A stretch of 64,000 nt of DNA from Bdellovibrio bacteriovorus (GTDB lineage: Bacteria > Bdellovibrionota > Bdellovibrionia > Bdellovibrionales > Bdellovibrionaceae), in contig NZ_LUKE01000003.1 of the NCBI RefSeq assembly GCF_001592735.1, forward strand, positions 124,001 to 188,000, read 5' to 3'. The notes under the pieces were generated by a model that worked only from the letters and a program-made list of their open reading frames with translations, made no database searches and was not told where the DNA came from. Shown here piece after piece: positions 42,551-51,087 of the stretch (its first letter is position 1; the number at the start of each line of letters is the position of its first letter). Made by a program: the position numbers and the translations under genes.

Positions 42551-43141
42551 ATGAAATCATTAATTTTAATGGCCGCTACAATGATGTTGTCACTCGGAGC
42601 TTTCGCTCAAGATTGGCGACCCGGCCCTGGTCGACCAGGTGGTCCCGGTCCCGGCAGACCCTGGCCCGGAGATCGCGAAGAAACTCGCGTGATTCGTTGT
42701 GAAAGCAATGATCGTCGCCCCGCATCTTGTGGCGTGGGTGGGTATATTTTAAATGCACGCGTTTCTCGCCAACTTTCAAGTGCGGCTTGCAACCCCGGAA
42801 ATACTTGGGGATATGATCGTGATTATATTTGGGTTCAAAGTGGCTGTCGTGCCGAGTTCGTCGTTACGATTCGCAGCGAAGGTCGTCCTGGGCCCGGCCC
42901 CGGTTATCCCCCAGGACCTGGCCCCGGTCCTCGTCCGCCTTATGCTGACTTAATTCGTTGTGGCAGCCAAAACTATGGCTTTAACCGCTGTGGAGTTCGT
43001 GCGGGCTTCATCGGGTCTGTCGAGGTAGAGCGCCAGCATTCACGGGCCGCGTGTGTAAGAGGCCAGACCTATGGCTTTGATCGCCAAAGCGTGTGGGTGG
43101 ATCGTGGTTGTGAAGCGACATTTCGCGTTTACTATCGTTAG
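42551..43141 (+). CDS. DUF3011 domain secreted protein
   Basis: A 196-residue exported protein starting at ATG 42551, after GGGGG. The signal peptide (MKSLILMAATMMLSLGAFA) is followed by a Pro/Gly/Arg-rich linker (WRPGPGRPGGPGPGRPWPG). Two DUF3011 units follow: IRCESNDRRPASCGVGG through WVQSGCRAEF, and IRCGSQNYGFNRCGV through WVDRGCEATF, with a second Pro/Gly linker between. Each unit has four cysteines, probably in disulfides. Function unknown; surface or matrix role possible. A terminator follows. Confidence 0.88.
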   Translation: MKSLILMAATMMLSLGAFAQDWRPGPGRPGGPGPGRPWPGDREETRVIRCESNDRRPASCGVGGYILNARVSRQLSSAACNPGNTWGYDRDYIWVQSGCRAEFVVTIRSEGRPGPGPGYPPGPGPGPRPPYADLIRCGSQNYGFNRCGVRAGFIGSVEVERQHSRAACVRGQTYGFDRQSVWVDRGCEATFRVYYR

Positions 43142-43170
43142 TTAAATAAAAATATTTCTGTATGTGTTTC

Positions 43171-43205
43171 AACCCGCCTTGGAAGAGGCGGGTTTTTTTT
43201 TTTTT
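43171..43205 (+). terminator. Rho-independent terminator
   Basis: AACCCGCCT/AGGCGGGTT stem (9 bp) with a 6-base loop, followed by an unbroken run of 13 T. It ends the DUF3011 transcript. Confidence 0.93.
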
Positions 43206-43241
43206 AAGCATTGATAGAATGAGGTTTGCGGAGGCATTTTT

Positions 43242-43448
43242 GTGGGGCAGTTTAAAGAAATAAAAATTGAAGAAACCGACGTGGTCTTGCAAGACATTGA
43301 CGGAGTTAAAAACTTGTTTCATCAGCAAGACGAATCCGTGGACGTGTATTCTCTTTTTTTACCCCATTTCGATGAAGAACTTGGGGGGCTTTTGCCACAC
43401 GAAAAACATTTTATTCCGGCCGCGCGAGTTTTGGATTCTCTTAAATAA
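43242..43448 (+). CDS. Small acidic hypothetical protein
   Basis: A 68-residue protein from GTG 43242 with a good GGAGG Shine-Dalgarno (43230-43234, seven bases away). It reads as a soluble, acidic protein (EIKIEETDVVLQDIDGV, PHFDEELGGLLPHEK). Another frame here (from 43267) lacks a Shine-Dalgarno and belongs to the following GNAT gene's upstream extension. Not recognised. Confidence 0.55.
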   Translation: MGQFKEIKIEETDVVLQDIDGVKNLFHQQDESVDVYSLFLPHFDEELGGLLPHEKHFIPAARVLDSLK

Positions 43449-43470
43449 TCTTTTTAGATATGCTTTATCG

Positions 43471-43953
43471 ATGGAATCGGCTCGCCTGCGTTTACGCCGT
43501 TTTACGGCCCATGATTTTGAAAACTTACGCGAACTTGAATCAGACGCGGAAGTCATGAAGTTCACCTCCTTAAGGGTGGCTTTATCAGCAGAACAAACCG
43601 CCTCTCGCTTACAGTCTTTGATTGAAAAAGAAACGGAGCGGGCGCCGTTGGGTGTTTGGGCCTTAGAGCTTAAAGACGATGCTGACTTTGTTGGTTGGTT
43701 TATGTTGTTAAAAACAAAAACCGAAACTCCCGAGTTAGGATTTATGATTGTGCGTCGACATTGGGGCAAGGGTTACACCACCGAAGGAAGTCGCTTGCTA
43801 GTGGATTATGCTTTTCATGCTCTAGGATTTTCAAAACTCACCGCGACGACGGATCCGCTCAATGAGGCCTCCAAGAAAGTTCTTTTAAAGCTCGGGTTTT
43901 CATGGATGCGCCAAGAAAACGGCCTAGATATCTTTGAAATCACGAAGCTCTAA
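43471..43953 (+). CDS. GNAT family N-acetyltransferase (RimJ-like)
   Basis: A 160-residue acetyltransferase starting at ATG 43471; upstream codons from 43267 have no fold character. Features are RLRLRRFTAHDFENL, the acetyl-CoA site IVRRHWGKGYTTEGSRLL and the closing LGFSKLTATTDPLNEASKKVLLKLGF. It resembles RimJ/RimL-type enzymes that acetylate protein N-termini or small molecules; the substrate is unknown. Weak Shine-Dalgarno. Confidence 0.85.
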   Translation: MESARLRLRRFTAHDFENLRELESDAEVMKFTSLRVALSAEQTASRLQSLIEKETERAPLGVWALELKDDADFVGWFMLLKTKTETPELGFMIVRRHWGKGYTTEGSRLLVDYAFHALGFSKLTATTDPLNEASKKVLLKLGFSWMRQENGLDIFEITKL

Positions 43954-44029
43954 TCAAATCTAATGATTTTCGCCATTAACAATATGCAGAAAACTTGCAA
44001 GGTCGGATTTTTTAGCATGTAATTTACCT

Positions 44030-44446
44030 ATGACAAGACGTCTTTTGTTATTAACAGCAATAATGATTCTTTCAGGGTGTGTAACGACGACGTATCGTGA
44101 TGGTAAGGCGATTGAAACTTCCAAAGACTCTTCATCGGGCCGATTTAATAACGCTAAGATGCCAACACCCCCGCCGGCGGGTCTCGGCACTGATGTGCGT
44201 GTTTCTCTAGTTCCGCGCAAGGACAATCCGCAATTTTATGAATACCGCGTGGCGGAAGTTTATCCAAAAACGATTTATTCCAGAGCGGGGATAAAGTCCG
44301 GCGATACTTTGTTAAGTATTGACGGTCGCCCGATTCAAACCATGGAAGACGCCGTTAATATCCCAAACCGTATCAGCGCATTAGATTTTAATAAGCTCTT
44401 GGTGCGCCGAAACGGAAAGAATATTATTTTACAGGCGAAAAATTAG
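44030..44446 (+). CDS. PDZ-domain lipoprotein
   Basis: A 138-residue lipoprotein: signal with lipobox LSGC (C17) in MTRRLLLLTAIMILSGC. After a Pro-rich linker (MPTPPPAGLG) there is a single PDZ-type domain, YRVAEVYPKTIYSRAGIKSGDTLLSIDGRPI, near residues 70-135. It could bind C-termini of envelope proteins or support a protease. It converges on the DEAD-box helicase gene with two bases between. Confidence 0.8.
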   Translation: MTRRLLLLTAIMILSGCVTTTYRDGKAIETSKDSSSGRFNNAKMPTPPPAGLGTDVRVSLVPRKDNPQFYEYRVAEVYPKTIYSRAGIKSGDTLLSIDGRPIQTMEDAVNIPNRISALDFNKLLVRRNGKNIILQAKN

Positions 44447-44448
44447 AT

Positions 44449-45687
44449 CTATTTTTTCTTCTTTTTGCGTTTAGCTTGAGCAATCAAGTTTTCTTCAAAC
44501 TCGATCATTTCGGCAAAGCTCATCTCTTTAGGAGGCTCTGCCGTGATGGCTTTGTAATCAACAGTGCTGACTTTAAGCACTTCGATTTTTTTACCTAAAA
44601 GTTCTTCGATGTCTTTAAGTAATTCTTTTTCTTCAGGTGCGCAGAAAGAAACCGCGATACCTTTGTTAAAACCACGACCGGTACGACCGATGCGGTGAAC
44701 ATAGTTTTCTGGTTTTTCTGGAAGATCGTAATTAATCACGTGGGTCACATTGGGCACGTCAATACCACGAGCGCTCACGTCCGTTGCGATGAGGATCTGG
44801 CATTTTCCGGCACGGAAGGCCTTCATGACCTCATCACGATCTGTTTGATCTTTTTCTCCGTGCAAAGTCATGCTGGCGATTTCAGAACGCTCTAATACTT
44901 TAGCCACGCGTTCGGCGCGAACACGGGTGCGCACAAAGATGATAAACTTTCCCTCGGGATTTTGTTTTAGGTATTCGACTAAGAAGAAACGTTTGTCATC
45001 CATTTCCATCGACATGGTAAAGTGCGATACGTTTTTTGAAACCGGATCTTCGGGGGAAATCTGGATGCGAATGGCATTGCTGCGAACTTGCGAATAGGCA
45101 AGCTTCTTGATTTCTGCATTGATCGTGGCCGAAAAAAACAAAGTTTGATGGTGATGGGGCAGTTTTCTTTTGATGGACTCAATATCTTCGATAAAACCAA
45201 GATCCAACATATGATCGGCTTCATCTAAAACCAAGGTCTCTACGGATCTTAGGTGAATGAACCCTTGGCTGATCAAATCAAACATCCGCCCTGGGGTGGT
45301 GATTAAAATATCGATGCCATCTTGAAGTTTGGTGATTTGGCGATCTTGTTCCACGCCCCCAAAAAGAGCAAAGGCTTTCACCTTGGTGTGTTTGGCTAAA
45401 GAATTAAAAACGTCGCCGATTTGTTGGGCCAGCTCACGCGTGGGGACCATGACTAAGCACTTGATGCCTAAAACTCTTTTGCTCGCTTTATTGCTGTGGA
45501 TGTTATTCACAATCGGAATCGCGAAGGCCGCGGTTTTTCCCGTGCCCGTTTGGGCGATGGCTAAAACGTCTTCGCCTTTTAAGATCGAGGGGATGGCTTT
45601 GTATTGGATGTCGGTGGTACGGAAGAAGCCAAGGCCTTCAAGGTTGCGTAAAAGGTCTTCAGAAAGGTGGAATTTTTCAAATTTCAT
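44449..45687 (-). CDS. rhlE: DEAD-box RNA helicase, RhlE-like
   Basis: A 412-residue ATP-dependent RNA helicase. Motifs in order: Q motif (GFFRTTDIQYKAIP), AQTGTGKT (I), PTRELAQ (Ia), TPGR (Ib), VLDEADHMLD (II), FSATI (III), FVRTRVRAERV (IV), ATDVSARGID (V) and HRIGRTGRG (VI). The C-terminal tail is short and ends in Lys residues (AKRKKKKK), which bind RNA. It acts in ribosome or RNA remodelling. RhlE is the closest group by length. Confidence 0.93.
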   Translation of the reverse strand: MKFEKFHLSEDLLRNLEGLGFFRTTDIQYKAIPSILKGEDVLAIAQTGTGKTAAFAIPIVNNIHSNKASKRVLGIKCLVMVPTRELAQQIGDVFNSLAKHTKVKAFALFGGVEQDRQITKLQDGIDILITTPGRMFDLISQGFIHLRSVETLVLDEADHMLDLGFIEDIESIKRKLPHHHQTLFFSATINAEIKKLAYSQVRSNAIRIQISPEDPVSKNVSHFTMSMEMDDKRFFLVEYLKQNPEGKFIIFVRTRVRAERVAKVLERSEIASMTLHGEKDQTDRDEVMKAFRAGKCQILIATDVSARGIDVPNVTHVINYDLPEKPENYVHRIGRTGRGFNKGIAVSFCAPEEKELLKDIEELLGKKIEVLKVSTVDYKAITAEPPKEMSFAEMIEFEENLIAQAKRKKKKK

Positions 45688-45738
45688 GATGCGCCGTTTA
45701 TCGGCTCCAGAGCCATTTTTGTCAAAGATTATTGTTAT

Positions 45739-46383
45739 TTACGAAAGTCTCTTCTGCAGAATGATTTTAAGGCCTTTAGTCGAGGAGTTTTCCGTCCCTA
45801 TCACCTCAAAACCATGTTTTAAGTTCAAAATGAACATCTCCCGGAAGTGATTTTGGGTCTTGGTCTGCAGGATTTGATATCCTTGCTTAAGGCACCATTG
45901 GTGTTGAGTTTTGATCAGCTCACTGGCAATTCCGACCCCGCGATATTCGGGCAAAACGCCACCAAGCCAGCTATAAAAGATCTCCCCACTGAGTTCATAT
46001 CCCAGCTTAAAGCCAGCAAGCTTTCCGTCGACTGTAGCGACCAAGAGTTCGGCTTTGGCGCTTTTCATTTTTTCGTCAAATCGGACAGGATCGAAATCAC
46101 CGAAAATTTTGCGGCAAAGTTTTGCGATGGTTTCTTTTGCTTGGGTGTCGATAAAGGAAGTCGGAGTGATCTGGATCCGCGCTTTTCTAAATCGAGGCGT
46201 CATTTTGCCTTCAAACTCAATCTCACTTTCAAAGATTTCCCGAGGACGAACCCACAGCGTCGCCAGCTCGTTTGGATAACGCGTTTCATAGACCACGAGA
46301 TCTTCAAGCGTCTCACTGTGTTTGGCGATGCCGAGAAATTTGTAGGGTTTGTTTTTATAGTGATAATAAAGTGTCATGCTCAT
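45739..46383 (-). CDS. DUF1653-GNAT fusion protein
   Basis: A 214-residue protein from ATG 46383 (the earlier reading up to 46509 lacks support). Residues 6-65 are a DUF1653-type domain: YHYKNKPYKFLGIAKHSETL, EDLVVYETRYPNE, LWVRPREIFESEI. Residues about 110-210 are a GNAT acetyltransferase with the acetyl-CoA site PEYRGVGIASELI. DUF1653 proteins are usually stand-alone, so the fusion is unusual. It may use the first domain to recognise an effector or modified base; that is only a guess. Confidence 0.82.
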   Translation of the reverse strand: MSMTLYYHYKNKPYKFLGIAKHSETLEDLVVYETRYPNELATLWVRPREIFESEIEFEGKMTPRFRKARIQITPTSFIDTQAKETIAKLCRKIFGDFDPVRFDEKMKSAKAELLVATVDGKLAGFKLGYELSGEIFYSWLGGVLPEYRGVGIASELIKTQHQWCLKQGYQILQTKTQNHFREMFILNLKHGFEVIGTENSSTKGLKIILQKRLS

Positions 46384-46581
46384 AGTGTCTGCAGACAATT
46401 TATCCCGCGTCCACTTCAAGTCAACAAAGTTTCTTGTTATGAGGATGCGTAAAATAAACCTTAAAATAATGGATTCAATTATATACCGGTAACAATACTC
46501 AATAAACATTCAATGGTGGAAGATTAGAGAGTAAATATGTGGTTCGAAATAAAATTAACACTGTTTAGGAAAGAGGTTTCT

Positions 46582-46887
46582 ATGCAACTAGTGCAATTCA
46601 TCAAAGAGTGTCGACAGGCTAAAGCTTGGAGACAGAGTGAAATGGCCGATCAAATGGGAATTTCAACCCAAGCGATTTCAAATATAGAGCGCGGAGTGAT
46701 GAAACCACCTATTCATTTTTTGATTAAGTTCTGTAAGGTTTTTGATGTACCCGAGGATAAGGTTCAAGAACTGTTTGTTGCTTACCAGATGGATGTGGCT
46801 GAAAAAGAGTCCGCTGAAAAATGGAAAAAGGCGGTCGTCACCAAATCAATTAAGGAACTTCAAAAAAGTCCTATCATCTGGAACTAA
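46582..46887 (+). CDS. XRE-family HTH protein
   Basis: A 101-residue protein from ATG 46582 (AGAGG five bases upstream; an earlier ATG at 46537 has no Shine-Dalgarno). The HTH is at residues 5-60, with WRQSEMADQMGISTQAISNIERGV, followed by KPPIHFLIKFCKVFDVPEDKV and a C-terminal coil (AEKESAEKWKKAV). A small DNA-binding regulator; target not known. No toxin or antitoxin partner gene is adjacent. Confidence 0.85.
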   Translation: MQLVQFIKECRQAKAWRQSEMADQMGISTQAISNIERGVMKPPIHFLIKFCKVFDVPEDKVQELFVAYQMDVAEKESAEKWKKAVVTKSIKELQKSPIIWN

Positions 46888-47067
46888 AATAAAAATTGCC
46901 AGAAAGTATGTCTCTCATCAAGAGAGCGGCAGGCTGGCGTGTTTTAAAAAAATCCAAATTGATTTAATGATCATTGGTTTTCTGCAAAGTTTTTCTTGAA
47001 GTCTTGGCTTCGGTTTGAAATCCCTCCATGGTGAAGAAGATTGCTTCTCACTATGGAAAGGATGAGC

Positions 47068-47676
47068 ATGGAAACCACACGAATTTCTCACTCAAAAAAT
47101 GAAAACCTAAAAAATCAAAGCAGCGCCTTAGCGGCGAAATATTTTCCAGAAGAGGGCTCGGGTCGCAGGCCTCTTAGTGCCACCATCTACAAAAAAACAG
47201 TGTCTGAGGTTTTTGACCTTTTACGGAATGTCGAAAACTTCCCGCAATTTTTTGAAAGCTTAAAAAAAGTGGAAACCGCCGGAGAGGGGAAGGCACAGTG
47301 GTATTTTCAAGGCATTCCGTCGGAGGGATTTTCATCTCACGATTCTTTTTCTGTTCCGATGAATGTTCAGTTTGATCAAAGCAACAACAGCCTAGTCTGG
47401 AAAGCGGAAGATAAGGCGGGATTTGATTATACCATCGCGATCGAATTGCTCCCCGCACCTGCAGATCGTGGCACGATTGTGCGTCTGATGGTCGCCTATG
47501 AAAATATGTTAGGAGAAATTGCCGGGAAGTTTGAAAAAATTTTCGGTAAAGATGCGGAAGTCACGTCAAAGAAAAACCTGCAACGTCTAAAAGCATTTTG
47601 TGAAACGGGCAGTGTGCCGACCACCGAAGGTCAGCCCAGTGGTCGTGAAGAAGATTTAGAAGAAACAAAGCACTAA
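47068..47676 (+). CDS. SRPBCC family protein
   Basis: A 202-residue protein from ATG 47068 (AAGGA six bases upstream); other in-frame starts at 47041-47062 have poorer spacing. The START/cyclase-like SRPBCC pattern appears in SATIYKKTVSEVFDLLRNVENFPQFF, WYFQGIP, ISIEL-type strands and the C-terminal helix KKNLQRLKAFCE. It likely binds a hydrophobic ligand. It starts a four-gene plus-strand run with a zinc dehydrogenase, a DUF6766 protein and a DUF6496 protein. Confidence 0.82.
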   Translation: METTRISHSKNENLKNQSSALAAKYFPEEGSGRRPLSATIYKKTVSEVFDLLRNVENFPQFFESLKKVETAGEGKAQWYFQGIPSEGFSSHDSFSVPMNVQFDQSNNSLVWKAEDKAGFDYTIAIELLPAPADRGTIVRLMVAYENMLGEIAGKFEKIFGKDAEVTSKKNLQRLKAFCETGSVPTTEGQPSGREEDLEETKH

Positions 47677-47689
47677 GGAAGGATTATTT

Positions 47690-48865
47690 ATGAGAGCACT
47701 TACCTGGGAAGGCAAACAAAGCGTTGCCGTTAAAAATGTCCGTGATCCAAAAATTCTAAGACCTGAAGATGTGATTATCAAAATCACCACGGCCGCCATC
47801 TGCGGCTCGGATTTGCATCTTTATAATGGCGTGATTCCAACTATGAAAAAGGGCGACATCTTGGGCCATGAAAACATGGGAGAAATTGTCGAAGTAGGAT
47901 CTGCCGTGAAAAATCTTAAAGTCGGCGACAAAATCGTGGTGGCATTTGATATTGGTTGCGGCAAATGTTGGCACTGCGAACATGAAGAGTATTCGGTCTG
48001 TGATAACTCTAATCCCAACGCGCATATCGCGGAAATGCTTTATGGATCTAGCGGGGCGGGCCTTTTTGGTTATTCCCATATTTACGGTGGCTACGCCGGG
48101 GGACAAGCCGAATACTTGCGCGTCCCTTACGCCGAAACAAATTCAATTGTTGTTCCCAAAGGGATTGATGACGAAAAGGTTTTATTTTTAAGTGACATCT
48201 TTCCTACCGGTTGGATGGCTGCTGAAAATGCCAATATTAAAGAAGGCGACACCGTGGCCATCTGGGGCGCGGGTCCCGTCGGTCAAATGGCTATTCGCAG
48301 TGCTTTCTTAATGGGGGCCGAGCGAGTGATCGCCATTGATCACTATGAAAGTCGTCTGCAATTAGCCGCCGAGGCCGGGGCGGAAGTCATCAACTTTGAT
48401 AAAACCGGGGATGGCATTTTAGACGAAATAAAATATCTGACTGGTGGTGTGGGCCCGGATTCATGTATTGATGCCGTGGGATTGGAAGCTCACGGACAGA
48501 CGGTGACGGCGATGATGGACCGAGCAAAAATGGCGTTGTCGCTAGCGACGGATCGTCCCGATGTTCTTCGCCAATGCATGCAAGCTTGCCGTAAGGCCGG
48601 AACAGTCTCCATTCCTGGGGTTTATGGTGGGCTTTTAGATAAAGTCCCATTTGGTGCGGCCTTTGGTAAAGGTTTAAAATTCGGTATGGGACAAACCCAC
48701 ACGCAAAAATATATGAAGCCTTTATTAGATCTGATCCTTGAAGGAAAAATCGATCCCTCTGAAATTATCAGTCACCGCATCGATATCAGCCAAGGGCCAG
48801 ATGCTTATAAAAACTTTAATGACAACAAAGAGGAATACCGCAAGGTCGTTATTAAAATGCACTAG
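47690..48865 (+). CDS. Zinc-dependent alcohol/formaldehyde dehydrogenase
   Basis: A 391-residue medium-chain dehydrogenase. Catalytic zinc region AAICGSDLHLYNG with GHENMGEIVEVG; structural zinc site CGKCWHCEHEEYSVC; NAD-binding GAGPVGQMA. Length and sequence style match glutathione-independent formaldehyde dehydrogenases and related threonine-type enzymes. It oxidises an alcohol or aldehyde with NAD; the substrate is not clear. Shine-Dalgarno AAGGAAGG stands 9 bases before ATG; genes either side are 13-25 bases away, so an operon is likely. Confidence 0.9.
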   Translation: MRALTWEGKQSVAVKNVRDPKILRPEDVIIKITTAAICGSDLHLYNGVIPTMKKGDILGHENMGEIVEVGSAVKNLKVGDKIVVAFDIGCGKCWHCEHEEYSVCDNSNPNAHIAEMLYGSSGAGLFGYSHIYGGYAGGQAEYLRVPYAETNSIVVPKGIDDEKVLFLSDIFPTGWMAAENANIKEGDTVAIWGAGPVGQMAIRSAFLMGAERVIAIDHYESRLQLAAEAGAEVINFDKTGDGILDEIKYLTGGVGPDSCIDAVGLEAHGQTVTAMMDRAKMALSLATDRPDVLRQCMQACRKAGTVSIPGVYGGLLDKVPFGAAFGKGLKFGMGQTHTQKYMKPLLDLILEGKIDPSEIISHRIDISQGPDAYKNFNDNKEEYRKVVIKMH

Positions 48866-48889
48866 CAGGATTTTTTTGTAGGAGAGAGC

Positions 48890-49591
48890 ATGACGAAGCT
48901 AAAAAAGATTTTTAAAAACAATGGTCTTTCAATCGTGATGTTTTCTTTATTTTTGGTGTTTATTCTTTCTCAGTTCTTTATTGGGCGAGTGGATTTCAAT
49001 GAAGACTTAGAACGCCATGGGCGGCCTCCGGTGACAATGTCTGAATACTTAAGCAGTGGGCATTTTATCGAGGCGACTTTTGAGAACTGGGAAAGTGAAT
49101 TCTTTCAGATGGGTCTCTATGTGATACTTACGGCCTTTTTGTATCAGCGCGGCTCCTCTGAATCTAATAAACTACCGGAAGAAAAACAGGATCCTTATGA
49201 AAGCCAAATTGAAGAGCTCGAAGAAGCTCAGAAGAAAGCTCTCTTAGCCCGTGAAGGCCATCCCTGGCCTTTAAAAGCGGGCGGGGTGTGGAAGTTTCTA
49301 TACAGTTACTCTTTATCCATCACATTATTGGTTTTATTTTTTATTTCTTGGTTTTTACAAGGTTATGGTGGCTGGAAAAATGAAAACTTGGAGAGATCTT
49401 TTTACAATGAAGCCCCTTTAGAATTTTTAGAGTTCTTTGCCTCAAGCAAATTTTGGTTTCAAACCATGCAGAACTGGCAAAGTGAATTCGTTTCAGTCGC
49501 ACTTTTAGTGGTCTTTTCAATATATCTTAGACAAAAAGGCTCTTCACAGTCCAAAGACGTGGATGCGCCTCACAGCATGACGGAGGGATAG
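48890..49591 (+). CDS. DUF6766 membrane protein with internal duplication
   Basis: A 233-residue membrane protein that carries two similar halves. The first has NNGLSIVMFSLFLVFILS, FENWESEFFQMGLYVI and YQRGSSES; the second has SYSLSITLLVLFFISWFL, MQNWQSEFVSVALLVV and RQKGSSQS. Each half has two hydrophobic helices. DUF6766 is of unknown function and is often near stress genes. GGAGAG precedes the ATG at 48890. Confidence 0.83.
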   Translation: MTKLKKIFKNNGLSIVMFSLFLVFILSQFFIGRVDFNEDLERHGRPPVTMSEYLSSGHFIEATFENWESEFFQMGLYVILTAFLYQRGSSESNKLPEEKQDPYESQIEELEEAQKKALLAREGHPWPLKAGGVWKFLYSYSLSITLLVLFFISWFLQGYGGWKNENLERSFYNEAPLEFLEFFASSKFWFQTMQNWQSEFVSVALLVVFSIYLRQKGSSQSKDVDAPHSMTEG

Positions 49592-49594
49592 ATC

Positions 49595-49852
49595 ATGGCA
49601 AGAAAGTATTCTAAATCAGCAGGTAAAGACGTTGAGTCGGCAATGCGCCGTAAGAAAAAGGGAAAGCTTAAAAGTGGCCCCGGCGGTAAAGGCGGTACGG
49701 TGAAAAGTCGTAAGCAGGCTATCGCCATAGGACTTTCTGAGGCCCGCGCGAAGGGGAAGAAAGTGCCAAAAAAGAAAACGGGAAAAAAGGCCACCACCAA
49801 GAAAAAGGCTTCAAAGAAAAAGACCGGCCGCAAAAAAGCTTCCCGGAAGTAA
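49595..49852 (+). CDS. DUF6496 protein, Lys-rich histone-like tail
   Basis: An 85-residue very basic protein. The N-terminal half (MARKYSKSAGKDVESAMRRK, KSGPGGKGGTVKSRKQAIAIGLSEAR) is DUF6496-like; the C-terminal third is a Lys/Ala-rich tail (KKKTGKKATTKKKASKKKTG) like histone H1 tails, so it probably binds nucleic acid. Last gene of the stress-like operon, 3 bases after DUF6766. Confidence 0.85.
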   Translation: MARKYSKSAGKDVESAMRRKKKGKLKSGPGGKGGTVKSRKQAIAIGLSEARAKGKKVPKKKTGKKATTKKKASKKKTGRKKASRK

Positions 49853-49910
49853 TTTTGCCGAAGCTTAGCTACAACGGCAACTTAGTGCTTCATCGGCAGC
49901 TGGGTTGCTG

Positions 49911-50483
49911 TTACAGACTGATACTGGCGGATATGGGTGTCTGTACTTTTAATTCATTTTTCATCAAACCCAAGGCCTGATCGTTCAGTGTCTTGGTGTT
50001 TGAGGCGATGCAGTCCCTTGGTACGGTGATTTTAAAATCGCGCATATGAGCATCATGCACGGTAAAAAGGATGCAAATATTGCCCGCCACGCCGGTAAGG
50101 ATTAAATTCTCAATTCCCAGGTCTTTCAGAAATACTTCTAAATTCGTTGAATAAAAAGCGGAGTGGCGCGGTTTTAAGATGAAGTAGTCTTCAGGGTCGG
50201 GATGCAGAATTTTTGCGATCTCTCGGCCTCGGCTTTTTGGAGCCGCACAGGTTTTATAAACTTCTTCCCAGCTGGATTTCCAATTGCCAAAGTTATCGTT
50301 CACATAGACGACCGCGGCACCCCTTTTTGCCATCTTCTTTTTTAGTTTTAAAATATTTTTTGCCACGGGCAGGGCCTGCTTAGCCAGCATCGGCCCTTCG
50401 GGAAAGTCCAAGGTGTTGAGCATATCAATAATCAGCAAGGCCGTTTTTGATTTCACCTTGGTTGGTTTGTCGTTGGGTTTCAT
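49911..50483 (-). CDS. Isochorismatase-family cysteine hydrolase
   Basis: A 190-residue cysteine hydrolase: LLIIDMLNTLDFPEG with the catalytic Asp, LKPRHSAFYSTNL with the Lys, and LTGVAGNICILFTVHDAHMR with the catalytic Cys. Family members hydrolyse amides or vinyl ethers, such as nicotinamide or ureidoacrylate; the substrate is not identifiable here. It follows the response-regulator gene by 3 bases and is probably co-transcribed with it. Confidence 0.9.
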   Translation of the reverse strand: MKPNDKPTKVKSKTALLIIDMLNTLDFPEGPMLAKQALPVAKNILKLKKKMAKRGAAVVYVNDNFGNWKSSWEEVYKTCAAPKSRGREIAKILHPDPEDYFILKPRHSAFYSTNLEVFLKDLGIENLILTGVAGNICILFTVHDAHMRDFKITVPRDCIASNTKTLNDQALGLMKNELKVQTPISASISL

Positions 50484-50486
50484 TTT

Positions 50487-50903
50487 CTAAATTAAGCTCA
50501 GCGTTTGCCCAACAGTTTTAATTTTTGTCGCCAGTGACTTTGATTTGTCGATAAAGCCGACATATTTAAAATGTTTTAACTCGGGCACGATCAGATCCGA
50601 ATAGTTCGCCGAAGTATAAATAAGCACCGGCATGCGCTTAGGACGAGGTTCTGAACTCCACATGTCTTCCATTGCTGACAGAGTGTCATAGCCCCCCAAG
50701 TTTGGCATATTCCAATCTAAAACGATCAGATCGTATTTTCTGGTGCGCATCAAGGTCAGCGCATCTTTTCCATCAAAAGCAATATCCGCATCGCAATGAT
50801 AGTGATTAAAAACAGTCGAAATAAGTCGCACTGAATCCAGGCAATCGTCAACGACGAGAACTTTAGGATTCGCAAAACAATTTAAATTAAGTTCTTGCAT
50901 CAT
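50487..50903 (-). CDS. Stand-alone response regulator receiver protein
   Basis: A 138-residue CheY-like receiver from ATG 50903 (or 50900), with AGGAG upstream. Acidic pocket in KVLVVDDC, phospho-acceptor Asp in LIVLDWNMPNLGGYDTL, Thr/Ser switch in LIYTSANYSDL and Lys in FIDKSKS. No output domain, so it signals by protein contact. No histidine kinase is nearby. It forms a transcription pair with the isochorismatase-like gene. Confidence 0.9.
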   Translation of the reverse strand: MMQELNLNCFANPKVLVVDDCLDSVRLISTVFNHYHCDADIAFDGKDALTLMRTRKYDLIVLDWNMPNLGGYDTLSAMEDMWSSEPRPKRMPVLIYTSANYSDLIVPELKHFKYVGFIDKSKSLATKIKTVGQTLSLI

Positions 50904-51087
50904 GGTGATTGTCTCCTCTTTAAAATTCAAAACTTAAGTAAGAATAAAAGAGGACAACCCGTGGAATCAAGGCCTGGGCCAATAGATTTCTAAAATTTCA
51001 TCTATGAAATATTTTAGGCGAAACTCCACGGGGATCAATTTATTTTCTGCTGTATATTTGCATTTTGTAAGTATAAATCCTCACTTA

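Noticed and set aside
47371-47384. TTTGATCAAAG, an FNR-like palindrome
   Set aside because: Inside the coding region of the SRPBCC gene and lacks the N4 centre spacing of an FNR site.
49570-49833. Minus-strand ORF rich in Phe, opposite the Lys-rich DUF6496 gene
   Set aside because: It is the complement of a Lys-codon-rich tail (AAA/AAG give TTT/CTT); no Shine-Dalgarno and composition is an artefact.
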